Assembly: GCA_018268785.1 (NCBI GenBank) | Contig: JAFDVY010000021.1 | Span: 1 to 41,955 of the forward strand | Reading direction: 5' to 3' | Length of the DNA: 41,955 nucleotides | From: Acidobacteriota bacterium | GTDB taxonomy: Bacteria; Acidobacteriota; Terriglobia; Acidiferrales; UBA7541 | Shown: in pieces, positions 15,596-25,140 of the stretch | How the letters are laid out: every line of letters starts with the position of its first letter | Numbering within the stretch: the stretch's first letter is position 1 | Translations under genes and position numbers: made by a program | Notes under the pieces: model-generated | Databases searched by the model: none | Told to the model about the DNA's origin: nothing | The model's input: the letters and a program-made list of their open reading frames with translations, nothing else

Positions 15596-17074
15596 TCAAG
15601 GAGCGACAACGTCTTTGAGCTTTGGTTTGACTTGCAGAGCGGCGAGGCTGGAAGCATCCCAGCCGCCGCCGAGCGATTTGACGAGAAGCACGCTGGTGAC
15701 GAGTTTCTGGCCGCGGATGACGGCCATTTGCTGCTCATTGTTGAGCAAATTCTGCTGGGCGCTGACGACATCCAGATAGCTGACCAGGCCGCCGGTGTAG
15801 CGGCTTTCGGCAATGGCTAGAGTGCGGCGCGCGGCATCGACGGCATCTTGCTGAGATTTTTGCGCTTCATTCAGAACAACCATCCCCGTGACGCTGTCTT
15901 GCACTTCTCCGAACGCATTGAGAACAGTTTGACGATAGCCTGCGACGCTGGCGTCATATCCGGCTCTTGCGAATTGCATTTGCGCGCGACGCTGGCCGCC
16001 TGAAAAAATAGTCTCGGCAGCATTGGCGCCGATGGCCCAGACAGTGCTTTGCACGTTCAAAAGTTTTGCGATATCGGCAGCTTGCCAGCCGCCGTTTGCA
16101 TAGAGAGTCAAGGATGGAAAATACGCGGCACGAGCAATTCCAACTTGCGCGTTGGCGACAGCCATCTGACGTTCAGCTTCGGCGATGTCGGGACGGCGCT
16201 CCAGAAGATCGGAAGGGATGCCTGCATTGATCGCTGGCGGCTCGGCGTCGAGCTCTTTTGGATCGAGATGAAAATCGGGTGCGGGCTTGCCGACGAGGAT
16301 AGCGATGGCGTCTTCGAGTTGTTTGCGCTGTTGCCGCAAGAGGATCGATTGAGTGCGGGTCGTGTTGAGAAGAGTTTCTTCCTGTGCGACGTCGAGGCCG
16401 GAGGCGATGCCGCCCTTGTGGCGCGAATTCACAAGATCGAGGCCTCTCGAAAGAGTTTCTACGGTGCGGCGGAGGAGCGCGATTTGCGCGTCTACCTGGC
16501 GAAGCGTGAAGTAGTCGGCCGCGAGCTCCGCGGCGACGATCAAACGTGAATTTTCGAGATCGGCAGCGGTGGCTTGATAAGAAGCTTGCGCGGCTTCGAT
16601 GGTGCGACGGCGGCGGCCGAAAAGATCGACTTCGTAACTGACCGCAAATGGCAGCGAATAGGCAGATTGCGTGATTGGGATACCGTTTGCGGGAGATCCG
16701 ATGGTGGTGGCGCGATTGCCGGAAAGGCGCTGTCGTTCGGCGAACGGCGAAGTCGCGAATTGCGGGAATTGGGTGGAGACCTGAATCGCGGCGGAAGCGC
16801 GAGCTTGTTCGAGATGTGCGGCAGCAATCCTTAGAGTTTGATTGGCGGCGAGAGAATCTTTTTCGAGCGCGTTCAGCGTTTCATCGTGAAAAACTTCCCA
16901 CCATGCGCCCTTTGAGAGCGAATCGCTGGGAGCGCTTTCGCGCCACGGTTCAGGCGCGTCCCAATGTGCGGGAACCGGGGCTGAGGCGCGCTGGTATTTT
17001 GGGCCGACGGTGCACCCTGCAAAGAACAGAGCGAGGCCTGAGAGCAAAAATCCAGTCGCGCGGCCGCTCTTCAA
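15596..17074 (-). CDS. Outer-membrane efflux lipoprotein, NodT/OprM type
   Basis: The TolC-like outer-membrane channel of a tripartite pump, 492 residues. It starts with a lipoprotein signal and lipobox LFFAG-C21, then CTVGPKYQRASAPVP, the standard NodT-family opening (GPDY/GPKY). Two repeated OEP halves follow, with AHLEQARASA and MAVANAQVGIARAAYFPSLTLY. The conserved YTGGLVSYLDVVSAQQNLL block lies near the C-terminus. The start is TTG, overlapping the adaptor stop as TTGA, so it is the third, coupled gene of the RND operon. Confidence 0.92.
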   Translation of the reverse strand: MKSGRATGFLLSGLALFFAGCTVGPKYQRASAPVPAHWDAPEPWRESAPSDSLSKGAWWEVFHDETLNALEKDSLAANQTLRIAAAHLEQARASAAIQVSTQFPQFATSPFAERQRLSGNRATTIGSPANGIPITQSAYSLPFAVSYEVDLFGRRRRTIEAAQASYQATAADLENSRLIVAAELAADYFTLRQVDAQIALLRRTVETLSRGLDLVNSRHKGGIASGLDVAQEETLLNTTRTQSILLRQQRKQLEDAIAILVGKPAPDFHLDPKELDAEPPAINAGIPSDLLERRPDIAEAERQMAVANAQVGIARAAYFPSLTLYANGGWQAADIAKLLNVQSTVWAIGANAAETIFSGGQRRAQMQFARAGYDASVAGYRQTVLNAFGEVQDSVTGMVVLNEAQKSQQDAVDAARRTLAIAESRYTGGLVSYLDVVSAQQNLLNNEQQMAVIRGQKLVTSVLLVKSLGGGWDASSLAALQVKPKLKDVVAP

Positions 17075-18312
17075 TTTTTGGCTCCGGGCTTTGCTCCTGC
17101 AGATGCGGGAGCACCACCAGATCCCGGAGAAGCAGGAGCGGCGACGGGCTTCTGGGGAACCTGTTTTACGTTGACCTGCTGGCCGTCTTCGAGCGAATCG
17201 GCAGGGTTGAGAACAATCCAGTCAGACGCCGAGAGGCCCTGCAGGACTTCGAGCGTGGTGCCATAGTCGCGGCCAATGGTGATCGGCTGCAAGTGGAGTT
17301 TGTTGCCGGAATTGACGACGACGGCGCGCAACCCTTCGGCCCGGAAGAGGAGCGCGTTAACGGGGACCTGAACATGTTCGCCCCCGACTTGCACGGCGAG
17401 ATGAACTTGGGCATAGCCGCCGGGAAGAAGTTCACCTGCGCGATTGGGAACGTCGACTTCGGTCAGGAGCGTGCGCGAGGCGAGATCGATGGCTTCGGCG
17501 GTGCGGACGACTCTGCCTTCAAACTTTCTGCCGGGATACTGCGTGAGCTCGAGGTAGGCAGGCAGACCGGCGCGAATAGATGGAGCGCTGGCTTCCGGCA
17601 CGTTGACATAAACGCGAAGGGGATCGGTTTGCGCGAGCGAGAAGAGCTCTTGGGAAGCGCCGCCGTTGCCCGCGTTGACGAGCTGGCCGATGTCCGTCTG
17701 GCGACGAGTCACAACGCCACTGAAGGGGGCGACCACATGTTTGAAGCCTTCAAGCTCTTCGAGACGGCCGACGTTGGCTTCCGCAGATCTCACGGTTGCG
17801 TTTTTCGCAGCGAGATCGCCAACCGCGTTGTCAACTTCCTGTTTGGAGACGCCGTCCGTTTTGATGAGTTCCTGGAGGCGATCGGCGGTGATCTTAGAAA
17901 GATCGGCGTTGGCTTGGGCCGTGGCAAGATCCGCCTTGGCTTGCGACAACTGCTGATCGACTTCGGGAGTGTCAATGTCAGCGAGCAGGTCGCCTTGTTT
18001 TACGCGGGTTCCGATGTCGTGGTACCACTTTTTAACATAACCGCTGGTGCGGGCGTAAATCGGAGATTGGACGTAGGCCTCCATTGTGCCGGGCAGGACA
18101 AGATCTTCCACGCCGCTCGCGGCAGTGGCGTGAATGACGGAGACGGTGGGGATGGCGTGGGCCTCGGTTTCTTTTGCCAGGGCGCGATACTGCGAGCGGC
18201 GCTGAATCAAGGTGAAAGCGCCGGCAACGACGAGCACGACAACGACAAAAAACAATAGGACAAAAATGCGGCTTTGCTGCCGCGGTTTGGTTTCGTCCAT
18301 CTGAGCTTCCAC
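17071..18312 (-). CDS. RND efflux periplasmic adaptor (HlyD/MFP family)
   Basis: The membrane-fusion protein linking the inner-membrane RND pump to the outer channel. It has 413 residues from the GTG at 18312 (GGGAAGG upstream), or 409 from the in-frame ATG at 18300. One N-terminal membrane anchor (about 17-36) precedes the lipoyl-like half motif YARTSGYVKKWYHDIGTRV and an alpha-helical hairpin rich in ATAQAN repeats. The second lipoyl half (VVAPFSGVVTRRQTDIG) and beta-barrel/membrane-proximal domains follow. The C-terminus is Pro/Ala/Gly-rich. It is the second gene of the operon, 29 bp after the pump gene. Confidence 0.92.
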   Translation of the reverse strand: MEAQMDETKPRQQSRIFVLLFFVVVVLVVAGAFTLIQRRSQYRALAKETEAHAIPTVSVIHATAASGVEDLVLPGTMEAYVQSPIYARTSGYVKKWYHDIGTRVKQGDLLADIDTPEVDQQLSQAKADLATAQANADLSKITADRLQELIKTDGVSKQEVDNAVGDLAAKNATVRSAEANVGRLEELEGFKHVVAPFSGVVTRRQTDIGQLVNAGNGGASQELFSLAQTDPLRVYVNVPEASAPSIRAGLPAYLELTQYPGRKFEGRVVRTAEAIDLASRTLLTEVDVPNRAGELLPGGYAQVHLAVQVGGEHVQVPVNALLFRAEGLRAVVVNSGNKLHLQPITIGRDYGTTLEVLQGLSASDWIVLNPADSLEDGQQVNVKQVPQKPVAAPASPGSGGAPASAGAKPGAKN

Positions 18313-18341
18313 TGGAATTCACCTTCCCTCAAAAACTGTAA

Positions 18342-21300
18342 TCACGCAAGGGCCACGCGTTTTTCGCGGCGGCTGTGAATCATCGAGAAGACGCACGGGA
18401 CGAAAAAGAGCGTTGCGAGTGTCGCAAAGAGCAGTCCGCCGATTACGGCGCGGCCGAGAGGGGCATTTTGCTCGCCGCCTTCGCCGAGGCCGATGGCCAT
18501 GGGGACCATGCCGATGATCATGGCGAGAGCCGTCATGAGCACGGGGCGGATGCGGACAAATCCCGCTTCCAGAGCGGCATCGCGGGCACTTTTTCCTTCG
18601 GCCAGTTGTTCGCGAGCGAAGGAAACCATCAAGATGCTGTTGGCGGTGGCTACACCCATGCACATGATCGCGCCAGTGAGAGAAGGGACGTTAAGGGTCG
18701 TGCGTGAGATGAGGAGCATCCAGCAGATGCCGGCGAGGGCGCCGGGTAAAGCGGTGATGATAATGAATGGGTCGAGCCACGACTGGAAATTGACGACGAT
18801 AAGCAAATAGGCGAGCAGGATCGCACCAGCGAGGCCGATGCCCAAGCCTACAAAGGACGTGCGCATCGTGGAAACCTGGCCGCGAATCACAACATGGCTG
18901 CCTTTTGGGATGTCGTTTTTCATGTCAGAGAGAATTTTGTAGACCATTTCAGAGACGCTGCCGAGGTCCGCGCCATCGACGGACGCATAGACATTGATCA
19001 TGGGCTGCGCATTGTAGTGAGAAACGCTGGCCGGGCGAACCGTACTTTCAAGTTTGACGAGGTTTGCGAGAATCTGCGGGCGCGTTCCTGGAACATCGTT
19101 ATTTATGGGAGTGTTTTGCAGAGCCTGTAAACTGTCAATGCGATATTGGGGAGTTTGTACGGCAACGCTGTAGTTGACGCCATTCTGCGGGTCGAGCCAG
19201 AAGCTGGGCGCGGTTTGGAAGCTGGAGCTAAGAGAGACAAGCACATTCTGCGCGACGTCGCGTGTCTCGAGGCCGACATACTGGGCACGAGTGCGATCGA
19301 CATCGAAGTGAAGAGTAGGAGCGTCGAAGGCCTGTTGAACGTGGACATCCACGGCGCCAGGGACATGCTGCATTTTTTCCGCCATCTTCTGCGCGAAGGC
19401 GTAATTCGCCGGCTGCGCGGCTTGCGTGCCGGTGATAGCGACATCAATCGGAGCGGGAGTGCCGAAATTCAGGATTTGCGTGACGATGTCGGCAGGCTGG
19501 AAGAAGAACTGGACGCCGGGGTAAAGCTGAGGGAGTTCTTCGCGCAATTTATTGATGTATTCGGCGGTGCTCTTGGAGCGTTCGGGCTTTAGCTGGACGA
19601 GAATTTCGGCGTCCGAGGTGCCAATCGTTCCTGCATTGCTGTAACTCAGGTTGATACCGCTGTAAGGAAGCCCAACGTTGTCGAGCAGGGTAACGATTTC
19701 ATTTCTGGGAATCGTTTCGCGGATCGTCTGATTGATTTGATCGGCAAGGCGCGCGGTCTCCTCAATCCGCAGGCCGGTTCGAGCGCGCACATGCAAGCGA
19801 ATCTGGCCGGCGTCCACACTTGGAAAAAAATCGCGGCCGAGCACGAAGACAATCGAGCAAGAAAACAGGCAGAAAAGCACGAAGGCTCCCGCAAAAGCGC
19901 GCGAGTTTTCAAGAATGTGTTCGAGGGCGTGGCGATACCCTTCGCGGAAGCGCTCGAATCCACGCTCGAAGCCCTGTTGGTAGCGGCGAAAGAAACCCTG
20001 CTTCTCGTCAACGTGATCTTCGGCGTGGTATTCGTCATCCGCGCTGAGAAGGTACATAGCCAGGGTGGGCACGATGGTGCGCGACCACATATACGAAGCC
20101 AGCATGGCAAAGCTGACCGCTTCGGCGAGGGGAACGAAAAGATATTTTGCAACGCCGGAGAGGAAAAACATGGGGATGAACACGATGCAGATGCAGAGTG
20201 TGGAAACGAAGGCAGGCACGGCGATCTGTTGAGCGCCGTCAAGGATGGCTTGAACGGTTTCCTTGCCCATGGCCAGATTGCGGTTGATGTTCTCGATTTC
20301 GACAGTCGCATCGTCCACAAGAATTCCGACCGCAAGAGCCAGACCGCCGAGGGTCATGATGTTGATCGTTTCGCCGAGAGCGGCGAGGAGAAGGACGCTG
20401 ACGAGAATCGAAAGCGGAATCGAAATCAGAATGATGAGCGTGCTCTTCCAGTTGCCGAGGAAGAGAAGGATCATGATGACGGTGAGGCATGCGGCGATCA
20501 GCCCTTCGCGCAAGACGCCTTGAATGGATGCGCGAACGAAAAGAGACTGGTCGAAGAACTGGCTGATGTTGAGCCCGGCAGGGTACTGGGCTTTGTTGTA
20601 TTCGAGCATCGCCTTGACGCGATCCACAATGTCGAGAGTGGAGGCATTGCCGGTCTTGTAGATGTTCATCAGCACGCCTCGGCGGCCGTTGTTGAGCACG
20701 ATGTTCGTTTGCGGAGAAAAGCCGTCGCGAACATGGGCGACGTCGCGCAAGTAGGTTGTAGCGCCGTTGACCGTTTTAACCGGCAAATCGTTCAGCTCGC
20801 CGACGGTCTGCGGGCTGCCATTCATCTCAACCGTGTATTCGAGCGAACCCATTTTTGCCGTGCCGGTCGGGAGGATCAGATTTTGCGCGGCAACGGCGTT
20901 GACGATGTCCACGGCAGACAGGCCGTGGGCCTGGAGCGCCGCAGGGTCGGCATCGACGGAAACAAGCCTCTGCTTTCCGCCGTAGGGAAAGGGAGTTGCC
21001 GCCCCCTGAATGGTTGCGAGTTGGGTGCGAATGAAATTGTTACCGAAGTCAAAGAGCTGTTGTTCGCTAAGCGTATCGCTGGTGAGCCCGAGCTGAATGA
21101 CCGGAACGGTTGAAGCGGAGTAAATGATAACGAGGGGCGGAGATGTTCCGGGAGGCAAAAAACGCAAGAAGGTTTGCGAAATTGCGGCAGTCTGCGCGAG
21201 GGCAGTCTGGATGTTTGCCCGTGGCTGAAAATAAATTTTAATGACGGCGACACTGGGCAAGGATTGGGATTCAATGTGTTCTACGTCATTGACGAGGGTG

Positions 21301-21515
21301 GAGATGCCGCGTTCCACGTTGCCGGTGATCCGCAACTCCATATCCTGAGGCTGCAAACCTTCGTACTTCCAGACCAGACTAATGACCGGGATGTTGATTT
21401 CGGGAAAAATATCCGTTGGCGTGGTCGGAATCACGACGCCTGCAAGAAGAATGATGACGAGCGCCATCACGATAAACGTGTAGGGCCTTTGCAGCGCTAA
21501 GCGAACAATCCACAT
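18342..21515 (-). CDS. RND multidrug-type efflux transporter permease
   Basis: An inner-membrane proton-driven pump of 1,057 residues with the standard RND plan: TM1 at residues 10-30, a large periplasmic loop, TM2-6, TM7, a second loop and TM8-12. The N-terminus has PTTPTDIFPEINIPVISL. TM4 carries the adjacent aspartates of the proton relay in GILVDDATVEIEN. The C-terminal half has GVATANSILMVSFA and RPVLMTALAMIIGM. Substrates cannot be read from sequence; it is closer to the hydrophobe/multidrug type than to the heavy-metal type. It is first in the operon with the adaptor and the outer-membrane channel. Confidence 0.93.
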   Translation of the reverse strand: MWIVRLALQRPYTFIVMALVIILLAGVVIPTTPTDIFPEINIPVISLVWKYEGLQPQDMELRITGNVERGISTLVNDVEHIESQSLPSVAVIKIYFQPRANIQTALAQTAAISQTFLRFLPPGTSPPLVIIYSASTVPVIQLGLTSDTLSEQQLFDFGNNFIRTQLATIQGAATPFPYGGKQRLVSVDADPAALQAHGLSAVDIVNAVAAQNLILPTGTAKMGSLEYTVEMNGSPQTVGELNDLPVKTVNGATTYLRDVAHVRDGFSPQTNIVLNNGRRGVLMNIYKTGNASTLDIVDRVKAMLEYNKAQYPAGLNISQFFDQSLFVRASIQGVLREGLIAACLTVIMILLFLGNWKSTLIILISIPLSILVSVLLLAALGETINIMTLGGLALAVGILVDDATVEIENINRNLAMGKETVQAILDGAQQIAVPAFVSTLCICIVFIPMFFLSGVAKYLFVPLAEAVSFAMLASYMWSRTIVPTLAMYLLSADDEYHAEDHVDEKQGFFRRYQQGFERGFERFREGYRHALEHILENSRAFAGAFVLFCLFSCSIVFVLGRDFFPSVDAGQIRLHVRARTGLRIEETARLADQINQTIRETIPRNEIVTLLDNVGLPYSGINLSYSNAGTIGTSDAEILVQLKPERSKSTAEYINKLREELPQLYPGVQFFFQPADIVTQILNFGTPAPIDVAITGTQAAQPANYAFAQKMAEKMQHVPGAVDVHVQQAFDAPTLHFDVDRTRAQYVGLETRDVAQNVLVSLSSSFQTAPSFWLDPQNGVNYSVAVQTPQYRIDSLQALQNTPINNDVPGTRPQILANLVKLESTVRPASVSHYNAQPMINVYASVDGADLGSVSEMVYKILSDMKNDIPKGSHVVIRGQVSTMRTSFVGLGIGLAGAILLAYLLIVVNFQSWLDPFIIITALPGALAGICWMLLISRTTLNVPSLTGAIMCMGVATANSILMVSFAREQLAEGKSARDAALEAGFVRIRPVLMTALAMIIGMVPMAIGLGEGGEQNAPLGRAVIGGLLFATLATLFFVPCVFSMIHSRREKRVALA

Positions 21516-21586
21516 AGTGAGTTGTAAGTCCCTTAGGCGGGTCCTGTGTCAATCCCGAATTCCAAAAGCGCCGACTTTGACCTGCT

Positions 21587-21601
21587 AGGAGTTAGACTCC
21601 T
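21587..21601. promoter_or_regulatory. Perfect inverted repeat AGGAGT-TAG-ACTCCT upstream of the RND operon
   Basis: A 6-bp inverted repeat with 3-bp spacer, 72 bp upstream of the pump start codon, downstream of a possible minus-strand promoter (TTGGCA at 21669-21664, A/T-rich -10 near 21647-21641). Efflux operons are often controlled by a repressor at such a site; no regulator gene is adjacent. The remaining part of this 284-bp gap (21516-21799) shows no gene. Confidence 0.3.
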
Positions 21602-21799
21602 CGAAAAGAAGTTTGGGGTACGGCGCGCCCGCTTCGTACGATATATCCGCGCAACTACATTCTTGCCAAATACTATAAGCCAGAACGATTCAGCAAGAAT
21701 ATGGATGCGCCGGGCGGGAACAGGGTCACACGCTTGAGATTCCAAATTGGCTGCAAGCGAGCAGTAAAAATCAACGATGAGTGAGCGATTTTTTCGATG

Positions 21800-24223
21800 C
21801 TACTTGTGATCCATGGTGAAGACACCGTCCCAGTTGAGCGGCGGTTCGTCGAAGAGGTATTCCTGGCAGCGTTTCCAGTAGGTGCGAGAAGGGCCGTCGG
21901 CGGGCCACTTTTCGAGGATGGATTGGAAGGCGCTTTGCGCGTCCTGCCATTTGCGGGCCCGATAGAGAGCGCGGGCGGCGGCGAAGCGCGCGAGAATTTC
22001 CTCTGTTTCTTGAGACGTTTCCGAAGAGCGTGCGATCAACTCATAGATGATGACGGGTTGCAGTTTGCCTTTGACGCGGATGAGATCGAGTTCGCGGAAG
22101 ACGAAACCGGCGTCTTTTGAGGCGCGGTAGGTGCTTTCGTTAGCGAGAATGTGCGTGCCGTAGTCTTTGTTGAGGCCTTCGAGGCGAGAAGAAAGATTCA
22201 CGGCGTCGCCAAGAGCGGTGTAGCCATAGCGCAGGGAAGACCCCATGTTGCCAACGCTGGCGACGCCCGTGTTGAGGCCAATGCCGATGTCGAGGTGCGG
22301 CTTACCTTCGGCTTCCCATTGTTTTTGCAATTCATGAACCCGCTTCATCATGTCTAGAGCAGATTCGCAGGCGCGACCGGCGTGACCGGGTTCTTCAAAC
22401 GGCGCTCCCCAGAAAGCCATGACGGCGTCGCCGATGTATTTATCGAGCGTGCCCTGGCGTTCGAAGACGATGCGGGTCATGTCCGAGAGATAGAGATTCA
22501 AGAAATGCGCGAGATCCTGCGCGTCGAGTTCTTCGGAAATTGTAGTGAAGCCGCGAATGTCGCTGAACATGACACTGATTTCGGTTTTGCGCGGCTCGAC
22601 GAGCTGAGGATTAAGCAAAAGGCGGCGAATGACTTCGGGACTGAGGTATTGTCCAAAAGCGGAACGCACGCGGCGTTTTTCCTTTTCTTCGATGAGAGCG
22701 CGATACAGAGAGACAAGGACGACGTTGCCGGTGAGAGTCATGACGGGAATGGTGAAATTAAGCCAGTAGCCGCGGAGAAATGCGAGGTAATCGAGCGCGA
22801 CGAGAACGAGGATCAGACTCATGCCGTACCACATCCAACGTGGGGGCACGAGGGCCATTGCGAACCCAAGAGGCAGACCGAACAGCAATACCAAACCAAG
22901 ATCGAACATCTCCTGGTGAAATCCGCGAATGAGAGTCTGATGGTTCAAGAGATTGTCGATGACATTCGCGTGGAATTCGACTCCGGGATAACTGATGCCG
23001 CCGTAGGGCGATGTCCGAAGATCCGCAATTCCTGTGGCGGAAGCTCCGATGATGACGATCTTGTCCCGAAACGTTCCCGGCTTGATTTTCTTCTGTATCA
23101 CGTCGGCTATGGAGTAGTAGGGATAGGTTTCGCGCGGCCCGCGATAATTGACCAGCACACGCCCCAGCCAATCCGGGTGGACTTCAAGTTTTTCGCCAAG
23201 TCTGATTTTGTTGATTCCGTCGGGCCGATAGTCGACCACGATTTGTTCCGTCTTCAGTCCGTAGTAAAGACGAAGAGCCTGCAGTTCCATGGAGCCATAC
23301 AGGTCGAAATCGGAAGCATCGTTCGAGCGGCCAAAGGGGAGCACCAAGCTGCCGCGGCGCAGAACGCCGTCCGCATCCGATGCCGCGTTGAAAAAGCCAA
23401 TCGTTCCCAATTCATTTCCGTTGTTTTCCGAGTTCGCCAGTTGCGGAATGTTGGCAATGGTCGCATCGAACAGCAGATTGTGATACTCGTAGTTCTTCAG
23501 CAAAGTCGCGAAGTCTTCTTTCCCCGTGGCGGGGCGAAGGGCGTCGCGGCTCAGGGCGTACCACTGAACCATCTCTGCGTACTTATCCAACGTGGCGTTG
23601 TCGATTCCCTGGACTTCCTTCCCTGTGAGATAAAAGTTGCCGAGCACAACCGGACCAAACCGCTGGATGGCTTTTCCGAACTCGGCATCCACGTCGTACT
23701 TTCGCACCAAATCGAGAACCTGAGCTTCGGTTGCCGGGTCGATTTTCTCGCCGCGTCTTTTCCGCTCTTCGAGGCCCAGCCAAAGATCGCGAACGGGTGC
23801 GGCTGTGGTATCGGGCTTGTCGAAAGTGATGTCAAATGCCGCGACTTTGGCGCCGTCGGCGTGAAGCTCATCGAGCATTTGCGCGAAGTATTTGCGGGAG
23901 AACGGCCATTTCCCCAGGACTTCCTGGGAACGCTGATCGATTGCGACAATGACGATGCGTTCGTCGGGCGGCGTCAGGCTGGGAGAACGATACCGAAAGC
24001 GGGTATCAAGGGTGTTGTATTCGAAGCGCTTGAAGAATTCCAAGATTGGCGCGGAATCTTCCTTGAAGAAGGTGAAGTAATAAAGCGTGAGGGAAGCGAA
24101 CGTGATGCCGAGGCTGATGAGGAAAGAAGAGCGGTGACGCCACCAGGAGAGGAGGAGCTCGTAGGCTCCGTAAGCGAGACGGCCTTTTTTCCAATTCGAT
24201 GATGAAGCCGCCATGCTGCGCAT
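21800..24223 (-). CDS. CHASE2-domain adenylate/guanylate cyclase (class III)
   Basis: A membrane-bound nucleotide cyclase of 807 residues. After one N-terminal membrane helix comes an extracytoplasmic CHASE2 sensor (about 60-370: RIVIVAIDQRSQEVLGKWP, and later FRDKIVIIGASATGIADL). Three closely spaced membrane helices follow (about 400-490), then a cytosolic class III catalytic domain. Metal-binding aspartates are in FSDIRGF and YIGDAVMAFWG. The transition-state region GDAVNLSSRLE is present, preceded by IGIGLNTG. All catalytic residues appear intact. The C-terminal ~80 residues resemble a short helical repeat. The start may be the ATG at 24223 or at 24214. The gene follows the FHA and PP2C genes in the same direction. 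Confidence 0.92.
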   Translation of the reverse strand: MRSMAASSSNWKKGRLAYGAYELLLSWWRHRSSFLISLGITFASLTLYYFTFFKEDSAPILEFFKRFEYNTLDTRFRYRSPSLTPPDERIVIVAIDQRSQEVLGKWPFSRKYFAQMLDELHADGAKVAAFDITFDKPDTTAAPVRDLWLGLEERKRRGEKIDPATEAQVLDLVRKYDVDAEFGKAIQRFGPVVLGNFYLTGKEVQGIDNATLDKYAEMVQWYALSRDALRPATGKEDFATLLKNYEYHNLLFDATIANIPQLANSENNGNELGTIGFFNAASDADGVLRRGSLVLPFGRSNDASDFDLYGSMELQALRLYYGLKTEQIVVDYRPDGINKIRLGEKLEVHPDWLGRVLVNYRGPRETYPYYSIADVIQKKIKPGTFRDKIVIIGASATGIADLRTSPYGGISYPGVEFHANVIDNLLNHQTLIRGFHQEMFDLGLVLLFGLPLGFAMALVPPRWMWYGMSLILVLVALDYLAFLRGYWLNFTIPVMTLTGNVVLVSLYRALIEEKEKRRVRSAFGQYLSPEVIRRLLLNPQLVEPRKTEISVMFSDIRGFTTISEELDAQDLAHFLNLYLSDMTRIVFERQGTLDKYIGDAVMAFWGAPFEEPGHAGRACESALDMMKRVHELQKQWEAEGKPHLDIGIGLNTGVASVGNMGSSLRYGYTALGDAVNLSSRLEGLNKDYGTHILANESTYRASKDAGFVFRELDLIRVKGKLQPVIIYELIARSSETSQETEEILARFAAARALYRARKWQDAQSAFQSILEKWPADGPSRTYWKRCQEYLFDEPPLNWDGVFTMDHK

Positions 24224-24317
24224 GTCCTGTTTTAGTACAGAAACTCGTATTCGCTAGACTGCACGGCGGAAACCTCAAGCAGGCCAATGCAGGACGCGCT
24301 ATTGCTCAGTATTCTTC

Positions 24318-24370
24318 AGGGGCTGAAGCCCCTATTCTCTATCACTTCTACGTCGGGGCTGAAGCCCCGA
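24318..24370. repeat. Paired GGGGCTGAAGCCCC hairpins
   Basis: Two palindromes, AGGGGCTGAAGCCCCT (24318-24333) and TCGGGGCTGAAGCCCCGA (24353-24370), share the same GGGGCTGAAGCCCC core and are 19 bp apart. They sit between the FHA gene and the cyclase gene. Each would form a 6-8-bp stem with a TGAA tetraloop. They may limit read-through in the operon or protect a processed 3' end. Confidence 0.6.
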
Positions 24371-24413
24371 CCTCCTAGAAAGCATTTATGTAACTTCCAG
24401 AATTTCTGGGAAG

Positions 24414-25139
24414 CTATTCGCGGAAAATGAAATTCAGGCGGACGCCGCAAACGTCGATCAAGTCGCCATCGCTCAGGCGCGTAGGGCCGGGGATGGGCGT
24501 GCCGTTGACGGTTGGAGTTTTATCTCCCGGGCCGATGTAATAGCCATCGTCGCGCTGGCTGATTTGCGCGGCCATCTGCGGCTTGAACCAACCCTTCAAG
24601 CGAACGGTTGCCATGGCCGATTTGCCAATGGTCGTGAGCTTGTTGGTAAGGATGTATTCCTTATTCGCCGTGTTTCCGCTAAGGACTACGATGGTCGGAA
24701 CCTTGATGCGGCCGGAAGCAAATTGCGTGCGTTCGCCCATGGCAGCGGCTTGCTGCAACATTTGGCGGCGCGCTTTCGTGTCCAGCACCATCGTTTCGTT
24801 GATCGCAGGCGCGGCAGTCTTGCGGCCCATATCGTAAGGAACGGGCGCGTCGTGACTGGCGTCAACTTTGATGTAGTGCTTGCCGATGTGAATCGAATCG
24901 CCGTCGTGCAATGTGGCGCGTTCGACACGAAGATCGTTGACGAACGTGCCGTTCAAGCTGTCGAGATCTTCCACGACGAGGCGAGCGCCTTCGTAATAGA
25001 CGCGAGCGTGGTGATTCGAGACAGCGAGATTGTCCACCGGCAAATCGTTATCGGGCGAGCGACCGATGGTGATCGGGCGCGTGCCGATGGGCACTTCCTT
25101 GACCGTTTTCCCTTCGAACATGAGGCTGAGTTTGGGCAT
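24414..25139 (-). CDS. Tandem FHA-domain protein
   Basis: A 241-residue cytosolic protein with two forkhead-associated domains, which bind phosphothreonine peptides. FHA1 (about 20-95) has the canonical ITIGRSPDNDL, VSNHHARV and LNGTFVND signatures. FHA2 (about 150-241) has TTIGKSAMATVRL and a degenerate middle (QMAAQISQRDDG), so it may bind poorly. Between them, NETMVLDTKARR contains a threonine in an acidic/hydrophobic setting, as in GarA-type proteins that are kinase substrates. GGAGG lies upstream of the ATG. It follows the PP2C gene with a 1-bp gap, so phosphatase and phospho-reader are co-expressed. Confidence 0.9.
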   Translation of the reverse strand: MPKLSLMFEGKTVKEVPIGTRPITIGRSPDNDLPVDNLAVSNHHARVYYEGARLVVEDLDSLNGTFVNDLRVERATLHDGDSIHIGKHYIKVDASHDAPVPYDMGRKTAAPAINETMVLDTKARRQMLQQAAAMGERTQFASGRIKVPTIVVLSGNTANKEYILTNKLTTIGKSAMATVRLKGWFKPQMAAQISQRDDGYYIGPGDKTPTVNGTPIPGPTRLSDGDLIDVCGVRLNFIFRE

Positions 25140-25140
25140 T

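Noticed and set aside
16675..18258. 527-codon plus-strand ORF opposite the efflux adaptor and channel genes
   Set aside because: Antisense to two well-supported genes; Arg/Gly/Asp-rich shadow translation with no family features, typical of GC-rich codon bias.
19737..21113. 458-codon plus-strand ORF opposite the RND pump
   Set aside because: Shadow of the pump gene; charged low-information sequence.
21533..21745. 70-codon minus-strand ORF upstream of the RND operon
   Set aside because: Basic, unrecognisable, overlaps promoter-like and palindromic sequence; no ribosome-binding site.
22382..24202. 606-codon plus-strand ORF opposite the CHASE2 cyclase
   Set aside because: Fully antisense to an intact cyclase with all motifs; no ribosome-binding site or recognisable domain.
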